Of a stretch of DNA of 64,000 nucleotides, positions 7,341-15,572 are shown piece by piece (the first letter of the stretch is position 1; each line of letters starts with the position of its first letter). Under the pieces are notes generated by a model. That model was not told where the DNA came from. It was given only the letters and a program-made list of their open reading frames with translations, and did not search any database. The translations under genes were made by a program, and so were the position numbers. This stretch comes from Burkholderia latens (GTDB lineage: Bacteria > Pseudomonadota > Gammaproteobacteria > Burkholderiales > Burkholderiaceae), in assembly GCF_902499045.1 (NCBI RefSeq), contig NZ_CABVPL010000040.1, forward strand, positions 1 through 64,000. The letters run 5' to 3'.

Positions 7341-8450
7341 ATGACCAAAAGTCTGACGAAGGTATGGCTGGGCGGCATGAAACGCATGTTGTCTCCGGCC
7401 GCCAAACGCGCGGCGCGTGACGCGCAGCGGATCGCGCGCGATGCGCTCGAGGCCGCAGCGTCGCCAGCCGCAACCGCTCCGTCGCCGCCGCGCGAGTCGC
7501 GCGTGCGGCCGCGCGTGGCCGCCTGGGCGGCCGGCGAATGGACGCGCGGCGAGCATCCGATGGCGCCGGCGCTGGGCCGCCTGGTCCAGCAGCTCGCTTA
7601 CGCGCTTTATATACCGCCCGGCCGCTCGCGCGGCCCGAGGCCGCTCGTCGTGATGCTGCACGGCTGCAAGCAGTCGGCCGACGAGTTCGCACACGGTACG
7701 CGGATGAACCTGCTGGCCGACCAGCACGGCTTCGCGGTGCTTTACCCCGAGCAGTCGCAGCGCGCGCACGCGCATGGCTGCTGGCACTGGTATGAAGACA
7801 CCGACCGCGCGGGCCGCGGCGAAGCGGATGCGGTCGCGTCGCTCGTCGATGCCCTCGTCGACGAGCACGGCTTCGACGCGTCGCGGGTCTACGTCGCTGG
7901 GCTGTCGGCCGGTGCGGGCCTCGCGGCGCTGCTCGCGCTGCATCATCCGGACCGCTTTGCCGCGGTCGCGCTGCACTCGGGCCCCGCGCTCGGCGAGGCG
8001 AATTCCGGCATCACGGCGATGGACGTGATGCGGCGCGGGCTGCGGCAGAACCCGGCCGCTACCGTCGACGCGCTCGTCGACGCCAGTACGTATCCGGGAA
8101 TGCCTGCGCTGATCGTCCAGGGCGACGGCGATCGCGTCGTCGCGCCGAAGAATGCCGATCAGTTGACGGTGCAGTTCATGCGCCTGAACGGGCTCGCGGA
8201 TAGCCGCGGCGCGCTGCGCGGCGGCGAGCGCGTGGAAACGCGCGGCGCAGGCGCGCAGATCACCGACGTGCGCCGGGAGGGCGAGACGGTCGTGCGGCTT
8301 TGTCACGTGAAGGGGCTCGATCACGCGTGGTCCGGCGGTGACGAGGCGGTGCCGTTTCATGCGGCGGTCGGCCCCGACGCGAGCGCGATGATCTGGTCTT
8401 TCTTCGAACAGAATCGTCGCACTGTGGCGACCGAACGACGCACCGTTTGA
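7341..8450 (+). CDS. PHB depolymerase family esterase (LpqC/short-chain PHA depolymerase type)
   Basis: This 369-residue alpha/beta hydrolase has the nucleophile elbow GLSAGAGLAA (Ser near residue 191), an oxyanion region VMLHGCKQSADEFA (about 110-123), a later acidic position (LIVQGDGDRVVAPKNADQL) and the catalytic His in VKGLDHAWSGGD near the end. These match the PHB depolymerase/LpqC esterase family. The N-terminus (MTKSLTKVWLGGMKRML) is basic and amphipathic, not an obvious signal peptide, so an intracellular or granule-associated role is possible (inference). An inverted TGCA repeat lies upstream. True activity on PHB has often not been shown for this subfamily. Confidence 0.85.
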   Translation: MTKSLTKVWLGGMKRMLSPAAKRAARDAQRIARDALEAAASPAATAPSPPRESRVRPRVAAWAAGEWTRGEHPMAPALGRLVQQLAYALYIPPGRSRGPRPLVVMLHGCKQSADEFAHGTRMNLLADQHGFAVLYPEQSQRAHAHGCWHWYEDTDRAGRGEADAVASLVDALVDEHGFDASRVYVAGLSAGAGLAALLALHHPDRFAAVALHSGPALGEANSGITAMDVMRRGLRQNPAATVDALVDASTYPGMPALIVQGDGDRVVAPKNADQLTVQFMRLNGLADSRGALRGGERVETRGAGAQITDVRREGETVVRLCHVKGLDHAWSGGDEAVPFHAAVGPDASAMIWSFFEQNRRTVATERRTV

Positions 8451-8466
8451 TCGATGCTAGCCAAAG

Positions 8467-8502
8467 ACTAGGGTTTTCCCTATAATTCGGGAAAACCCTA
8501 GT
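8467..8502. promoter_or_regulatory. 14-base perfect palindrome enclosing a TATAAT box
   Basis: ACTAGGGTTTTCCC (8467-8480) is exactly inverted as GGGAAAACCCTAGT (8489-8502), with the spacer TATAATTC between. The spacer holds a perfect -10 hexamer (8481-8486). The element is 29 bases before the DUF3563 start. A dimeric regulator bound here would cover the -10 box from both sides. It is not a terminator: there is no T-run after it, and a -10 box is inside. Confidence 0.7.
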
Positions 8503-8531
8503 CAAAGAACCTTTGGAAAGCGAGATCGATC

Positions 8532-8708
8532 ATGTACCTGCTGAGCCACCTCTTCCTGATGCTGACCAAGAACGCCGAAAAGGCCGCGAAAGAGCGCGCC
8601 GACGCGTACCTGGCCGAAGCCACCGACATCTACGATCTCGAATTCCGCATGCGCAAGATCGATCGTGAAGCGGCGATGAACCGTCCGTTCTCGTTCGGCG
8701 CGCGTTAA
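8532..8708 (+). CDS. DUF3563 family small protein
   Basis: A 58-residue protein opening MYLLSHLFLMLTKNAEKAAK and ending in a segment with the DUF3563 pattern (YLAEATDIYDLEFRMRKIDRE). DUF3563 proteins are 50-60 residue Burkholderiales proteins of unknown function, probably helical. An AAGCGAG-like site 7 bases upstream is a weak ribosome-binding site. The gene is a single unit: the palindrome at 8467-8502 with a -10 box stands before it and a strong terminator follows at 8761. The identification rests on my memory of the family pattern. Confidence 0.75.
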   Translation: MYLLSHLFLMLTKNAEKAAKERADAYLAEATDIYDLEFRMRKIDREAAMNRPFSFGAR

Positions 8709-8760
8709 GCAGCGCAGCGCGGGCCGGCGCGCAGCCGGCGTGGCAACGCATTACGCAAGA

Positions 8761-8796
8761 GGGCGTGTGCGGCAGGCAGCCGCACATGCCCTTTTT
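8761..8796 (+). terminator. Rho-independent terminator after the DUF3563 gene
   Basis: GGGCGTGTGCGG pairs with CCGCACATGCCC (one G-T wobble) around a 7-base loop, and TTTTT follows. It lies 52 bases after the DUF3563 stop and also ends the interval before the convergent ohr gene. Confidence 0.85.
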
Positions 8797-8818
8797 GCAT
8801 TCGGCGTCGAGCGGTGCG

Positions 8819-9238
8819 TCAGATAACCGTCAGACGCACCGGCACGTTGTTGCGCGTCGCGTTCGAGTACGGACACACGTGGTGCGCCTTGTCGACCAGC
8901 GCCTGCGCGTCCGCCTTGTCGAGCCCCGGCAGCGACACGCGCAGTTCGATGTCGAGGCCGAAGCCGCCTGCGTCGTTGGGGCCGATGCCCACTTCCGCGG
9001 TGACTTGCGTGTCTGCCGGGAGCGTCTGCTTGTTCTGGCCGGCGACGAATTTCATCGCGCTCAGGAAACAGGCCGAGTAACCTGCGGCAAACAGCTGCTC
9101 CGGGTTCGTGCCTTCTGCGCCCGTGCCGCCGAGCTCGCGCGGCGCGGCCAGCTTCACTTCCAGTTTGTTGTCGGCGGATACCGCGCGGCCGTCGCGGCCG
9201 CCTGTGCTCGTGGCGCTGGTCTTGTACAGAATGTTCAT
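8819..9238 (-). CDS. ohr: organic hydroperoxide resistance protein Ohr
   Basis: Ohr is a 139-residue thiol peroxidase of the OsmC fold that reduces organic hydroperoxides. Both redox Cys are present: the peroxidatic one in FAAGYSACFLSAMKF (about residue 60) and the resolving one in HVCPYSNATRNN (about 124). The start MNILYKTSAT was chosen over an upstream frame to 9337, because that part reads across the promoter and is not family-like. A GGAGCTG-type ribosome site lies before this ATG. The regulator gene ohrR follows upstream in the same direction, and a 13-base motif is shared by the two promoters. Confidence 0.93.
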   Translation of the reverse strand: MNILYKTSATSTGGRDGRAVSADNKLEVKLAAPRELGGTGAEGTNPEQLFAAGYSACFLSAMKFVAGQNKQTLPADTQVTAEVGIGPNDAGGFGLDIELRVSLPGLDKADAQALVDKAHHVCPYSNATRNNVPVRLTVI

Positions 9239-9325
9239 CGTGCAGCTCCTGTCGGAAGAATGAGAGGAAAGCGGTCCGGGCAAACGCGATGTCGCCGGCC
9301 ACGGACAAAATATAGAGAACAAATA

Positions 9326-9338
9326 ATTTGTGTGCAAA
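9326..9338. promoter_or_regulatory. candidate OhrR operator at ohr
   Basis: ATTTGTGTGCAAA lies 88 bases upstream of the ohr ATG. Its reverse complement recurs in the ohrR promoter at 9892-9904, which is what points to OhrR. Confidence 0.6.
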
Positions 9339-9407
9339 CGAAATTTTGAAGAAAGAGCCCGGGAGCGCCGGGCCCGTCCAGGATCTACCGCGGTTCGCCG
9401 GCTTTCG

Positions 9408-9860
9408 TCAGTCTTCGTTCGACGCCGACAACGCGCTGCGCAGCTGCTGGAGATCCGCGCGCAGCCGGACGAGGAACTCGGGAGTCTGCTGCATCGCGCA
9501 AAAGAGTTCGGCGGGCACGGACCGCGCCTTGTCCCTCAGCGCGCGGCCTTCCGCGGTCACGCGTACGTTGACGACGCGCTCATCGGACGCGCTGCGCGCG
9601 CGTTCGACATAGCCGAGTGCCTCCAGCCGCTTCAGCAGCGGCGTGACGGTGGCCGGGTCGAGGTCGAGGCGGGCGGCGATGTCCTTCACCGCAATGTCGT
9701 CGCGCTCCCACAACACGAGCATCGCCAAATATTGCGGATACGTCAGCGACAGCTTGTCGAGCAACGGCTTGTACGCCTTCGTCATCGCATGCGAAGTCGA
9801 GTAGAGCGCGAAGCAGAGTTGCTCGTCGAGCGTCTGGGGCAGCGGGGGCAGGCGGTCCAT
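9408..9860 (-). CDS. ohrR: MarR family regulator OhrR
   Basis: A 150-residue MarR-type winged-helix repressor that senses organic peroxides. The conserved sensing Cys is in LDEQLCFALYSTSHAM (residue 16), the position known for OhrR. The winged helix follows (AVKDIAARLDLDPATVTPLLKRLEALGYVER, residues about 57-88, with the basic wing SASDERVVNVRVT). No second Cys near the C-terminus stands out, so it could be the one-Cys type; this needs alignment. It is transcribed toward ohr with its own motif-bearing promoter, which implies autorepression. Confidence 0.92.
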   Translation of the reverse strand: MDRLPPLPQTLDEQLCFALYSTSHAMTKAYKPLLDKLSLTYPQYLAMLVLWERDDIAVKDIAARLDLDPATVTPLLKRLEALGYVERARSASDERVVNVRVTAEGRALRDKARSVPAELFCAMQQTPEFLVRLRADLQQLRSALSASNED

Positions 9861-9889
9861 GATCCGGGGCGCGTGGCTTACGCGCTAAC

Positions 9890-9905
9890 GATTTGCACAC
9901 AAATC
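9890..9905. promoter_or_regulatory. candidate OhrR operator at ohrR
   Basis: GATTTGCACACAAATC is a perfect inverted repeat (6-base arms, 4-base centre) 30 bases before the ohrR ATG. Its core is the inverse of the ATTTGTGTGCAAA motif before ohr. Confidence 0.65.
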
Positions 9906-10045
9906 ATTTTGCGCGCAAAAGGTCTAGTTGAACAGGAGCGCGCTGCGGGAATCGGCGGCAGGCGCCGGTGGGAGAGGACCGGCGCCGGGGCGACAGGGGA
10001 GCAGATCGACGGCCGGCAGCGCACGCGCGGCCGGCCGTGCCGCCG

Positions 10046-10855
10046 TCAGCGGCCGGACGTGGGCGTCGCGGCGCCCGGCTCCTGCACGCCGAAGCAGCCG
10101 CGATACGTCGCGTAGAACGAGCAGTACATCATCGTGACGATGACGATCGTCACCGGCATCATGATCGTCAGCACGTATGCGCCGGCGCCGAGCGCCTGCA
10201 GCAGCAGCGACAGGCCGAACGACGTGCCGAGCGCGACGCCGAACCACAGCAGCCCGTACACGACGAATGCGCCGCGATTGCGCCAGCAGCTGACGACGCT
10301 GAAGAACAGCGCCTTGGCCGGCGGAATGTCGTGCCACGCGGTGAGCACCGGCGCGAACCAGAAGAGCATCGCGACAGGCGCATAGAGCAGCGTCGCGAAC
10401 AGCAGCGCGCCGAGCGTGCCCTGCGTGGCGAGCGTTTCGGGTGTCGTGTTCGTGTCGCCCGTCGCGCCGAGCATCATGTGTAGCAGCCCGCCGCCGTCGA
10501 TGATCGACGACGCGGCGAACACCAGCACCATCAGCACGACATAGACGACGCCGAGCACCAGCAGGCGTTGCGTCGTCGCCGAGCCGTACGAGCGGAAGCC
10601 GTCGATCAGGATCGTCGGCATCACCGGCTTGCCGGCCACCGTGTCGCGGCATGCGGCCATGAAGCCGACCGCGATGCCGGGAATGAACAGCAGCGGCAGC
10701 GCCGCGCCGATCACCGGCACCATCGACACCAGCGTGATCGCCAGCAGGTACGTGAAGAACAGCGTGATGAACGCGAGCGGATTCCGGCGGAACAGCCAGA
10801 TGCCTTGACGGAACCAGACATAGCCCGCTTTCGCGGGCACTTCGATCAGTTGCAT
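10046..10855 (-). CDS. BPSS1780 family membrane protein
   Basis: A 269-residue integral membrane protein with about six hydrophobic segments, opening [20 protein letters not shown] and continuing [19 protein letters not shown] recognise this opening as the family named after B. pseudomallei BPSS1780; its function is unknown. The start overlaps the end of thrB by 10 bases, so the two are translated from one message. The pairing with thrB does not prove a threonine role, although membership of the same operon is notable. Confidence 0.8.
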   Translation of the reverse strand: MQLIEVPAKAGYVWFRQGIWLFRRNPLAFITLFFTYLLAITLVSMVPVIGAALPLLFIPGIAVGFMAACRDTVAGKPVMPTILIDGFRSYGSATTQRLLVLGVVYVVLMVLVFAASSIIDGGGLLHMMLGATGDTNTTPETLATQGTLGALLFATLLYAPVAMLFWFAPVLTAWHDIPPAKALFFSVVSCWRNRGAFVVYGLLWFGVALGTSFGLSLLLQALGAGAYVLTIMMPVTIVIVTMMYCSFYATYRGCFGVQEPGAATPTSGR

Positions 10856-11844
10856 GCGGTATGGGTCTCGGGAAGCACGGGCGTGTGCGCGATACGCTCA
10901 CGCAGGATCCGTTCGAAATGACCGGGGTCGTGCGGCTTGAGCATTTCGGCCGCGCGCGGCAGGTAGAAGTCGTACAGGCGCGACACCCAGAAGCGGTACG
11001 CGCCCGCGCGCAGCATGTCGCTCCAGTGGCGGCGCTCCTCGGCCGTGAACGGCCGGACCGTCTGGTACGCGCGCACCAGCGCATCCGTGCGCGCGACGTC
11101 GAGCACGCCCGTTGCAAGGTCGACGCACCAGTCGTTGACGGTCACCGCGACGTCGAACAGCCATTTGTCGCAACCCGCGAAATAGAAGTCGAAGAAGCCG
11201 CCGAGCCGGACCGCATGGCCGGTATCCGGCGCCGCGTGCGCGAACAGCACGTTGTCGCGGAACAGGTCGCAGTGGCACGGGCCGCCGGGCAGGGCCGCGT
11301 AGTCGTCGGACGCGAAGAACGCCGTCTGGTGCGCGAGCTCGCCCTCGAGCAGCGCGCGTTGCGCGCCGGAAACGAACGGGACGATCGCCGGTACGTTCTC
11401 CTGCCACCACGGCAGGCTGCGCAGGTTCGGCTGCTCGCGCGCATAGTCGCGGCCGGCGAGGTGCAGGCGAGCGAGCATCTGCCCGACCTCGATGCAGTGT
11501 TCGACCCCCGGCGCGAGTTCGGCGGCGCCGTCGAGCTTCGTGACGATCGCCGCCGGCTTGCCGTGCAACTCGCCGAACAGCGCGCCGTCATCGCGCGGGA
11601 CCGGATCCGGCACCGGCACGCCGTGGCTCGCCAGGTGCCGCATCAGGTCCAGGTAGAACGGCAGTTGCTCCGCCGTCAGCTTCTCGAAGATCGTCAGGAC
11701 GTACTCGCCGCGCGTCGTCGTCAGAAAGAAATTGCTGTTTTCGATGCCGGACGGGATGCCGCGGAACGCCAGCACGTCGCCCAGTTCGTAGTGGCGCATC
11801 CATTGCGCGAGATCGGAGTCGGAAACAGCGGTGAAAACGGCCAT
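10846..11844 (-). CDS. thrB: homoserine kinase ThrB (phosphotransferase-fold type)
   Basis: A 332-residue homoserine kinase of the aminoglycoside-phosphotransferase fold used by beta- and gammaproteobacteria such as Pseudomonas; it is not the GHMP type of E. coli. Visible are [14 protein letters not shown] and the ATP strand [10 protein letters not shown], the catalytic loop [15 protein letters not shown] (residues about 187-201) and the following acidic pair in [11 protein letters not shown]. It converts homoserine to O-phosphohomoserine for threonine synthesis. It sits between a DUF2782-like gene and the BPSS1780-type gene, all on the minus strand. Synteny of thrB, a DUF2782 gene and polA is also known in Pseudomonas; here polA is about 3.7 kb away. 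Confidence 0.93.
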   Translation of the reverse strand: MAVFTAVSDSDLAQWMRHYELGDVLAFRGIPSGIENSNFFLTTTRGEYVLTIFEKLTAEQLPFYLDLMRHLASHGVPVPDPVPRDDGALFGELHGKPAAIVTKLDGAAELAPGVEHCIEVGQMLARLHLAGRDYAREQPNLRSLPWWQENVPAIVPFVSGAQRALLEGELAHQTAFFASDDYAALPGGPCHCDLFRDNVLFAHAAPDTGHAVRLGGFFDFYFAGCDKWLFDVAVTVNDWCVDLATGVLDVARTDALVRAYQTVRPFTAEERRHWSDMLRAGAYRFWVSRLYDFYLPRAAEMLKPHDPGHFERILRERIAHTPVLPETHTACN

Positions 11845-11952
11845 GCGAGATGCGTCTGATCAGTTGTCGGCACGCGCGGCGGCGTACGGCGCGACAGGAG
11901 GTGAACGAGGAGCCTGCGCGCCGCGTCGGAACGGGCGCGGCGCGGCGGGAAA

Positions 11953-12360
11953 TCAGTAGCGCAGGTTGACCGAAGGCAGGCGCGTGACCGGGATGCCCGC
12001 GTCGTGCGGCTTCGGCGACGTGTCGAGCGTCGAGCTCATCTGGTAGCGCGTGCCGAAATTCGACTTCACGTCGATCTCGACCGGCTTGCCGCGATCGCGA
12101 TACTCGGTGACTTCGGTGCCGTTCTTGCTCTTCTCGTGGAAGCTCGGCGTGCGGCGAATGTCCGCGAAGTCGACCTTCGACGTGACTTCGGCGCCCGGCC
12201 GGTTGATCTTGCGGAGATCGGGCAGACCGGCGGCTTCGTTGGCCTCGGCCCGCGCCTGTGCATCGGCGTCGGGCGTGCCGCCGGCGGCGTAAGCGGCGCC
12301 GGCGGCGGCAAACGTGCCAGCAAACGCGGCGGCAGCGGCGACGAGAATGAGCGGCTTCAT
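11953..12360 (-). CDS. secreted protein, possibly DUF2782
   Basis: 135 residues with an Ala-rich signal peptide (MKPLILVAAAAAFAG..., cleavage near AAYAAGG). The mature part is polar; a segment GTEVTEYRDRGKPVEIDVKS resembles the single conserved block of DUF2782, a small periplasmic family commonly found beside thrB and polA. That location supports the assignment, but the C-terminal 30 residues are not recognisable. It precedes thrB by 108 bases and is divergent from amn. Function unknown. Confidence 0.6.
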   Translation of the reverse strand: MKPLILVAAAAAFAGTFAAAGAAYAAGGTPDADAQARAEANEAAGLPDLRKINRPGAEVTSKVDFADIRRTPSFHEKSKNGTEVTEYRDRGKPVEIDVKSNFGTRYQMSSTLDTSPKPHDAGIPVTRLPSVNLRY

Positions 12361-12500
12361 GATGAGTCTCCAGTGAACCTGCCGATTTTAGCAAATACTG
12401 CGCGCGGGCCGGCCCTCGCGTGCAAGCGGCATGCAAGCGCGCGGCCATGAGCGTGACCGGGTTCCGTGGTAATGTCGTTCGATCAGACGAGGTGATGAAA

Positions 12501-14027
12501 ATGAAGAACGATTTGAGCCGCCGGCACCGGGTGCTGACGCCCGAGAGCCCGCCCGTCGAAGCTTTCGACGATCCCATCGCCGCCGTCGCGCGGCTGTCGG
12601 CCATCTACGACACCAATACCGGCTTCCTGCGCGACGCGTTCGCGCGCTATCGCCGCCACGAACCGTTCACCGAGCACGTGCGTGCGTGCTATCCGTTCGT
12701 GCGGATCCGTACCGACGTCAACACGCACGTCGATTCGCGCCGGTCGTACGGCTTCGTCGCGGGCCCCGGCGTGTTCGAGACGACCGTCACGCGCCCGGAC
12801 CTGTTCGCGAACTACTATCGCGAGCAGCTGCGCCTGCTGTCGAAGAACCACCATGTGAAGATCGAGATCGGCGTGTCGTCGCAGCCGATCCCCGTTCATT
12901 TTGCGTTTCCCGAAGGCATCCATCTCGAAGGCGAACTCGACCGCGACCGCCTGCTCGCGATGCGCGACATCTTCGACACGCCCGACCTGTCGTACCTCGA
13001 CGACCGCATCGTCAACGGCACGTTCGAGCCGGCGCCCGGCGAGCCGCATCCGCTCGCGCTGTTCACCGCGGCGCGCGTCGACTTTTCGCTGCACCGGCTG
13101 CGCCACTACACGGCGACGTCACCCACGCACTTCCAGAACTACGTGCTCTACACGAATTACCAGTTCTACATCGACGAGTTCGTGAAGCTCGGCCGCACGA
13201 TGATGACGGAAAGCGACGATCCCGAGGTGCGCGCGTACCGCAGCGAATACAGCGCGTTCGTCGAGCCGGGCGACGTCGTCACGTACAACGCGAACCTCGG
13301 CAGCGAGGCGGCCGAGGGCACCGCGCCGCCGCGGCTCCCGCAGATGCCCGCGTATCACCTGAAGCGCGCGGACGGCAGCGGGATCACGATGGTCAACATC
13401 GGCGTCGGCCCGTCGAACGCGAAGACGATCACCGACCACATCGCGGTGCTGCGTCCGCATGCATGGGTGATGCTCGGCCACTGCGCGGGCCTGCGCAACA
13501 CGCAGCGCCTCGGCGACTACGTGCTCGCACACGGTTACGTGCGCGAGGATCACGTGCTCGATGCCGACCTGCCGCTGTGGGTGCCGATCCCGGCGCTCGC
13601 GGAAGTGCAGCTCGCGCTGGAGCGCGGCGTGGCAGAGGTCACGCGGCTCGAAGGCGCGGAACTCAAGCGCGTGATGCGCACGGGCACGGTCGCGAGCGTC
13701 GACAACCGCAACTGGGAACTGCGCGATCACCGCGAGCCCGTGCAACGGCTGTCGCAAAGCCGCGCGATCGCGCTCGACATGGAAAGCGCGACGATCGCCG
13801 CGAACGGGTTCCGCTTCCGCGTGCCGTACGGCACGCTGCTGTGCGTGTCGGACAAGCCGCTGCACGGCGAGCTGAAGCTGCCGGGCATGGCCGACACGTT
13901 CTATCGCGGGCAGGTCGATCAACACCTGCAGATCGGTGTGAAGGCGATGGAGATCCTGCGCACGAACGGGCTCGACAAGCTGCATAGCCGCAAATTGCGC
14001 AGCTTCGCGGAAGTGGCGTTCCAGTAA
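12501..14027 (+). CDS. amn: AMP nucleosidase
   Basis: Hydrolyses AMP to adenine and ribose 5-phosphate, controlling the AMP pool. The start at 12501 (MKNDLSRRHRVL) has GAGGTG six bases upstream; the ATG at 12495 is directly on that site, and the frame reaches 12420 without support. The protein is 508 residues, normal for Burkholderia. The N-terminal half is the AMN-specific domain (DVNTHVDSRRSYGFVAGPG, residues about 74-92), and the C-terminal half has the nucleoside-phosphorylase fold (ITMVNIGVGPSNAKTITDHI, VMLGHCAGLRN, and RAIALDMESATIAANG near residue 420). Single gene, followed by a strong terminator. Confidence 0.93.
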   Translation: MKNDLSRRHRVLTPESPPVEAFDDPIAAVARLSAIYDTNTGFLRDAFARYRRHEPFTEHVRACYPFVRIRTDVNTHVDSRRSYGFVAGPGVFETTVTRPDLFANYYREQLRLLSKNHHVKIEIGVSSQPIPVHFAFPEGIHLEGELDRDRLLAMRDIFDTPDLSYLDDRIVNGTFEPAPGEPHPLALFTAARVDFSLHRLRHYTATSPTHFQNYVLYTNYQFYIDEFVKLGRTMMTESDDPEVRAYRSEYSAFVEPGDVVTYNANLGSEAAEGTAPPRLPQMPAYHLKRADGSGITMVNIGVGPSNAKTITDHIAVLRPHAWVMLGHCAGLRNTQRLGDYVLAHGYVREDHVLDADLPLWVPIPALAEVQLALERGVAEVTRLEGAELKRVMRTGTVASVDNRNWELRDHREPVQRLSQSRAIALDMESATIAANGFRFRVPYGTLLCVSDKPLHGELKLPGMADTFYRGQVDQHLQIGVKAMEILRTNGLDKLHSRKLRSFAEVAFQ

Positions 14028-14057
14028 CGGACTACGCCGCTGGGCCTGCAACGACAA

Positions 14058-14097
14058 AGGCCGCACGCGAACTCTCGTTCGCGTGCGGCCTCGTTCT
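14058..14097 (+). terminator. terminator after amn
   Basis: AGGCCGCACGCGAAC pairs exactly with GTTCGCGTGCGGCCT (14077-14091) over a TCTC loop, followed by the modest T tract CGTTCTTTCC. It also lies just before the end of the opposing small secreted gene and may serve both strands. Confidence 0.8.
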
Positions 14098-14140
14098 TTC
14101 CGCTTCGGCGCACGGGCCGATCGGCCCGGCGTTCACGCGT

Positions 14141-14416
14141 TCAGCATTCGCCCTTCTTCGCGTGTCCCGGCGGGCAGTGATAGCCGCGGCCTTCGCGACC
14201 ATGATGGCGCTCGTGGTCTTCCCATTCGCGGCGCTCCCAGTAGCGGTGGCCGTCCCAGTAGCGGTCGCCGTGCCAGCCGATCACCACCACGGGCGCAGGC
14301 GCGACGACGACCGGCGCAGGCGTGCCGATGTTGACGTCGACGTTGACGGCGTGAGCGAGGCCGGACAGCGAAAGACCGAGGCCGGCGAAGGCCGCGGCGA
14401 TCAGCGAGCGTTTCAT
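14141..14416 (-). CDS. small secreted protein with C-terminal CPPGHAKKGEC
   Basis: 91 residues. The start MKRSLIAAAFAG opens a clear signal peptide (cleavage near LAHAVNVD). After a Pro/Val-rich stretch the mature part is rich in Trp, Tyr, His and Arg (GDRYWDGHRYWERREWEDHERHH) and ends YHCPPGHAKKGEC. The two Cys flanking GHAKKG suggest a small disulfide- or metal-stabilised tail. This ending recurs in proteobacterial exported proteins of unknown role. The promoter would be in the 393-base gap upstream, which holds a repeated GATTTGACATT. Confidence 0.75.
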   Translation of the reverse strand: MKRSLIAAAFAGLGLSLSGLAHAVNVDVNIGTPAPVVVAPAPVVVIGWHGDRYWDGHRYWERREWEDHERHHGREGRGYHCPPGHAKKGEC

Positions 14417-14602
14417 GTTGTTTTCCGTGATGTCGTTGTCGAAAGGCCGGCGCGACGCGATGGACGCGAGGGGGGATCGTTCCACCGGGGGGACGCCACG
14501 CCGACGACAGCAAGTGTGCGGGTGCGGCGCGAAAAAGGCGAGACGAGTTTGTTACGGCGGATTGTCGCGACGCAGGCCGGGCCGCGGAATGGCAGCCCGC
14601 AC

Positions 14603-14678
14603 GATTTGACATTGACGCGCCGCAGGCGCGGAGCGTGGCAACCGCGTCGAGCGATGCGGGCCATGCGGATTTGACATT
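14603..14678. repeat. direct repeat GATTTGACATT, two copies
   Basis: Exact 11-base copies lie at 14603-14613 and 14668-14678, 65 bases apart. Each includes TTGACA, but no -10 box is well placed for either. They may be operator half-sites or chance. Confidence 0.45.
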
Positions 14679-14728
14679 CGGCGGTGCGCGGCGGCACCGC
14701 GCGAATAATGCGATGTTACAAATGACAC

Positions 14729-14760
14729 GCGGCAGGCGGCGAAATCGCCGGGCCTGCCGC
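14729..14760 (-). terminator. GC-rich hairpin downstream of the LOG gene
   Basis: GCGGCAGGC (14729-14737) pairs with GCCTGCCGC (14752-14760), and inner GGCG/CGCC arms close an AAAT loop. There is no T-run on the minus strand, so it could be a Rho-assisted end or an mRNA-stabilising stem. Confidence 0.4.
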
Positions 14761-14809
14761 GCGCGAAGCGAGATGCCGACCGTGAAGCCGGCCATCGACA
14801 TCGATCGAA

Positions 14810-15571
14810 TTACAGATAGAACATGCGGTCTTCTTCGGGCGGCGGCGGGTGATCGTCGCCACCGTCCGAGCCTTCTTCGTCGCCGCTGTCCTCGTAGAAC
14901 GCGAGCACCGCGTCGAGCACCTGGTCGGGATCGTCGATCACCTGCATCAGGTCCATGTCTTCCGGATTGATGAGGCCGTTCGGAATCAGCTGGTCGCGGA
15001 ACCATTGCAGCAGCCCCTTCCAGAACTCGCTGCCGACGAGAATGATCGGCACGAGGCGCGACTTCTTCGTCTGGATCAGCGTGAGCACTTCGGACAGTTC
15101 GTCGAGCGTGCCGAAGCCGCCCGGCATCACGATCACCGCGTCGGAGTTCTTCACGAACGTGACCTTGCGCGTGAAGAAATGGCGGAAGCGCAGCGAGATG
15201 TCCTGGTAGTGGTTGCCGGCCTGCTCGTGCGGCAATTCGATGTTCAGGCCGACCGACGGCGCCTTGCCGGCGTGCGCGCCCTTGTTCGCGGCTTCCATGA
15301 TGCCGGGGCCGCCGCCGGAGATCACGGCGAAGCCGGCGTCGGACAGCTTGCGTGCGATCTGCACCGCGAGCTTGTAGTGCGGCGTGTCGGGTTTCAGACG
15401 GGCAGAACCGTAGATGCTGACGGCCGGGCGGATCTCCGACAGGTACTCGGTCGCCTCGATAAACTCTGCCATAATCGTGAACATCTGCCACGATGCGCGC
15501 GCCTTCTTGGCCGTCGCGCGTTCTTGATCTGCGAGCGAACGCAGACTCGGAATCACTTTTCTCTTGTTCAT
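14810..15571 (-). CDS. LOG family protein (TIGR00730-type)
   Basis: A 253-residue protein of the LOG/lysine-decarboxylase-like family, whose studied members cleave nucleoside 5'-monophosphates to base and ribose 5-phosphate (cytokinin activation in plants). Signature motifs are present: ISGGGPGIMEAANKGAH (residues about 85-101) and MPGGFGTLDELSEVL (about 149-163). The C-terminus is a disordered acidic/Pro tail (GDEEGSDGGDDHPPPPEED). The ATG lies one base from the divergent polA ATG; MFTIMAEF at 15484 would be an alternative start that leaves room for a promoter. The bacterial substrate is unknown. Confidence 0.85.
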   Translation of the reverse strand: MNKRKVIPSLRSLADQERATAKKARASWQMFTIMAEFIEATEYLSEIRPAVSIYGSARLKPDTPHYKLAVQIARKLSDAGFAVISGGGPGIMEAANKGAHAGKAPSVGLNIELPHEQAGNHYQDISLRFRHFFTRKVTFVKNSDAVIVMPGGFGTLDELSEVLTLIQTKKSRLVPIILVGSEFWKGLLQWFRDQLIPNGLINPEDMDLMQVIDDPDQVLDAVLAFYEDSGDEEGSDGGDDHPPPPEEDRMFYL

Positions 15572-15572
15572 A

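Larger units (their letters stand above)
14417..14809. other. 393-base intergenic region between the secreted gene and the LOG gene
   Basis: No coding region is evident. It holds the promoter side of the 14141-14416 gene, two copies of GATTTGACATT, and a GC-rich hairpin (14729-14760) just past the end of the LOG gene. GC content drops slightly around 14700-14725 (AATAATGCGATGTTACAAATG). Confidence 0.5.

Noticed and set aside
8467-8502. Reading the 36-base palindrome as a transcription terminator of the esterase gene
   Set aside because: It lies 16 bases after that gene, but has no T-run and carries a consensus -10 box in its centre, so a regulatory site for the next gene is the better explanation.
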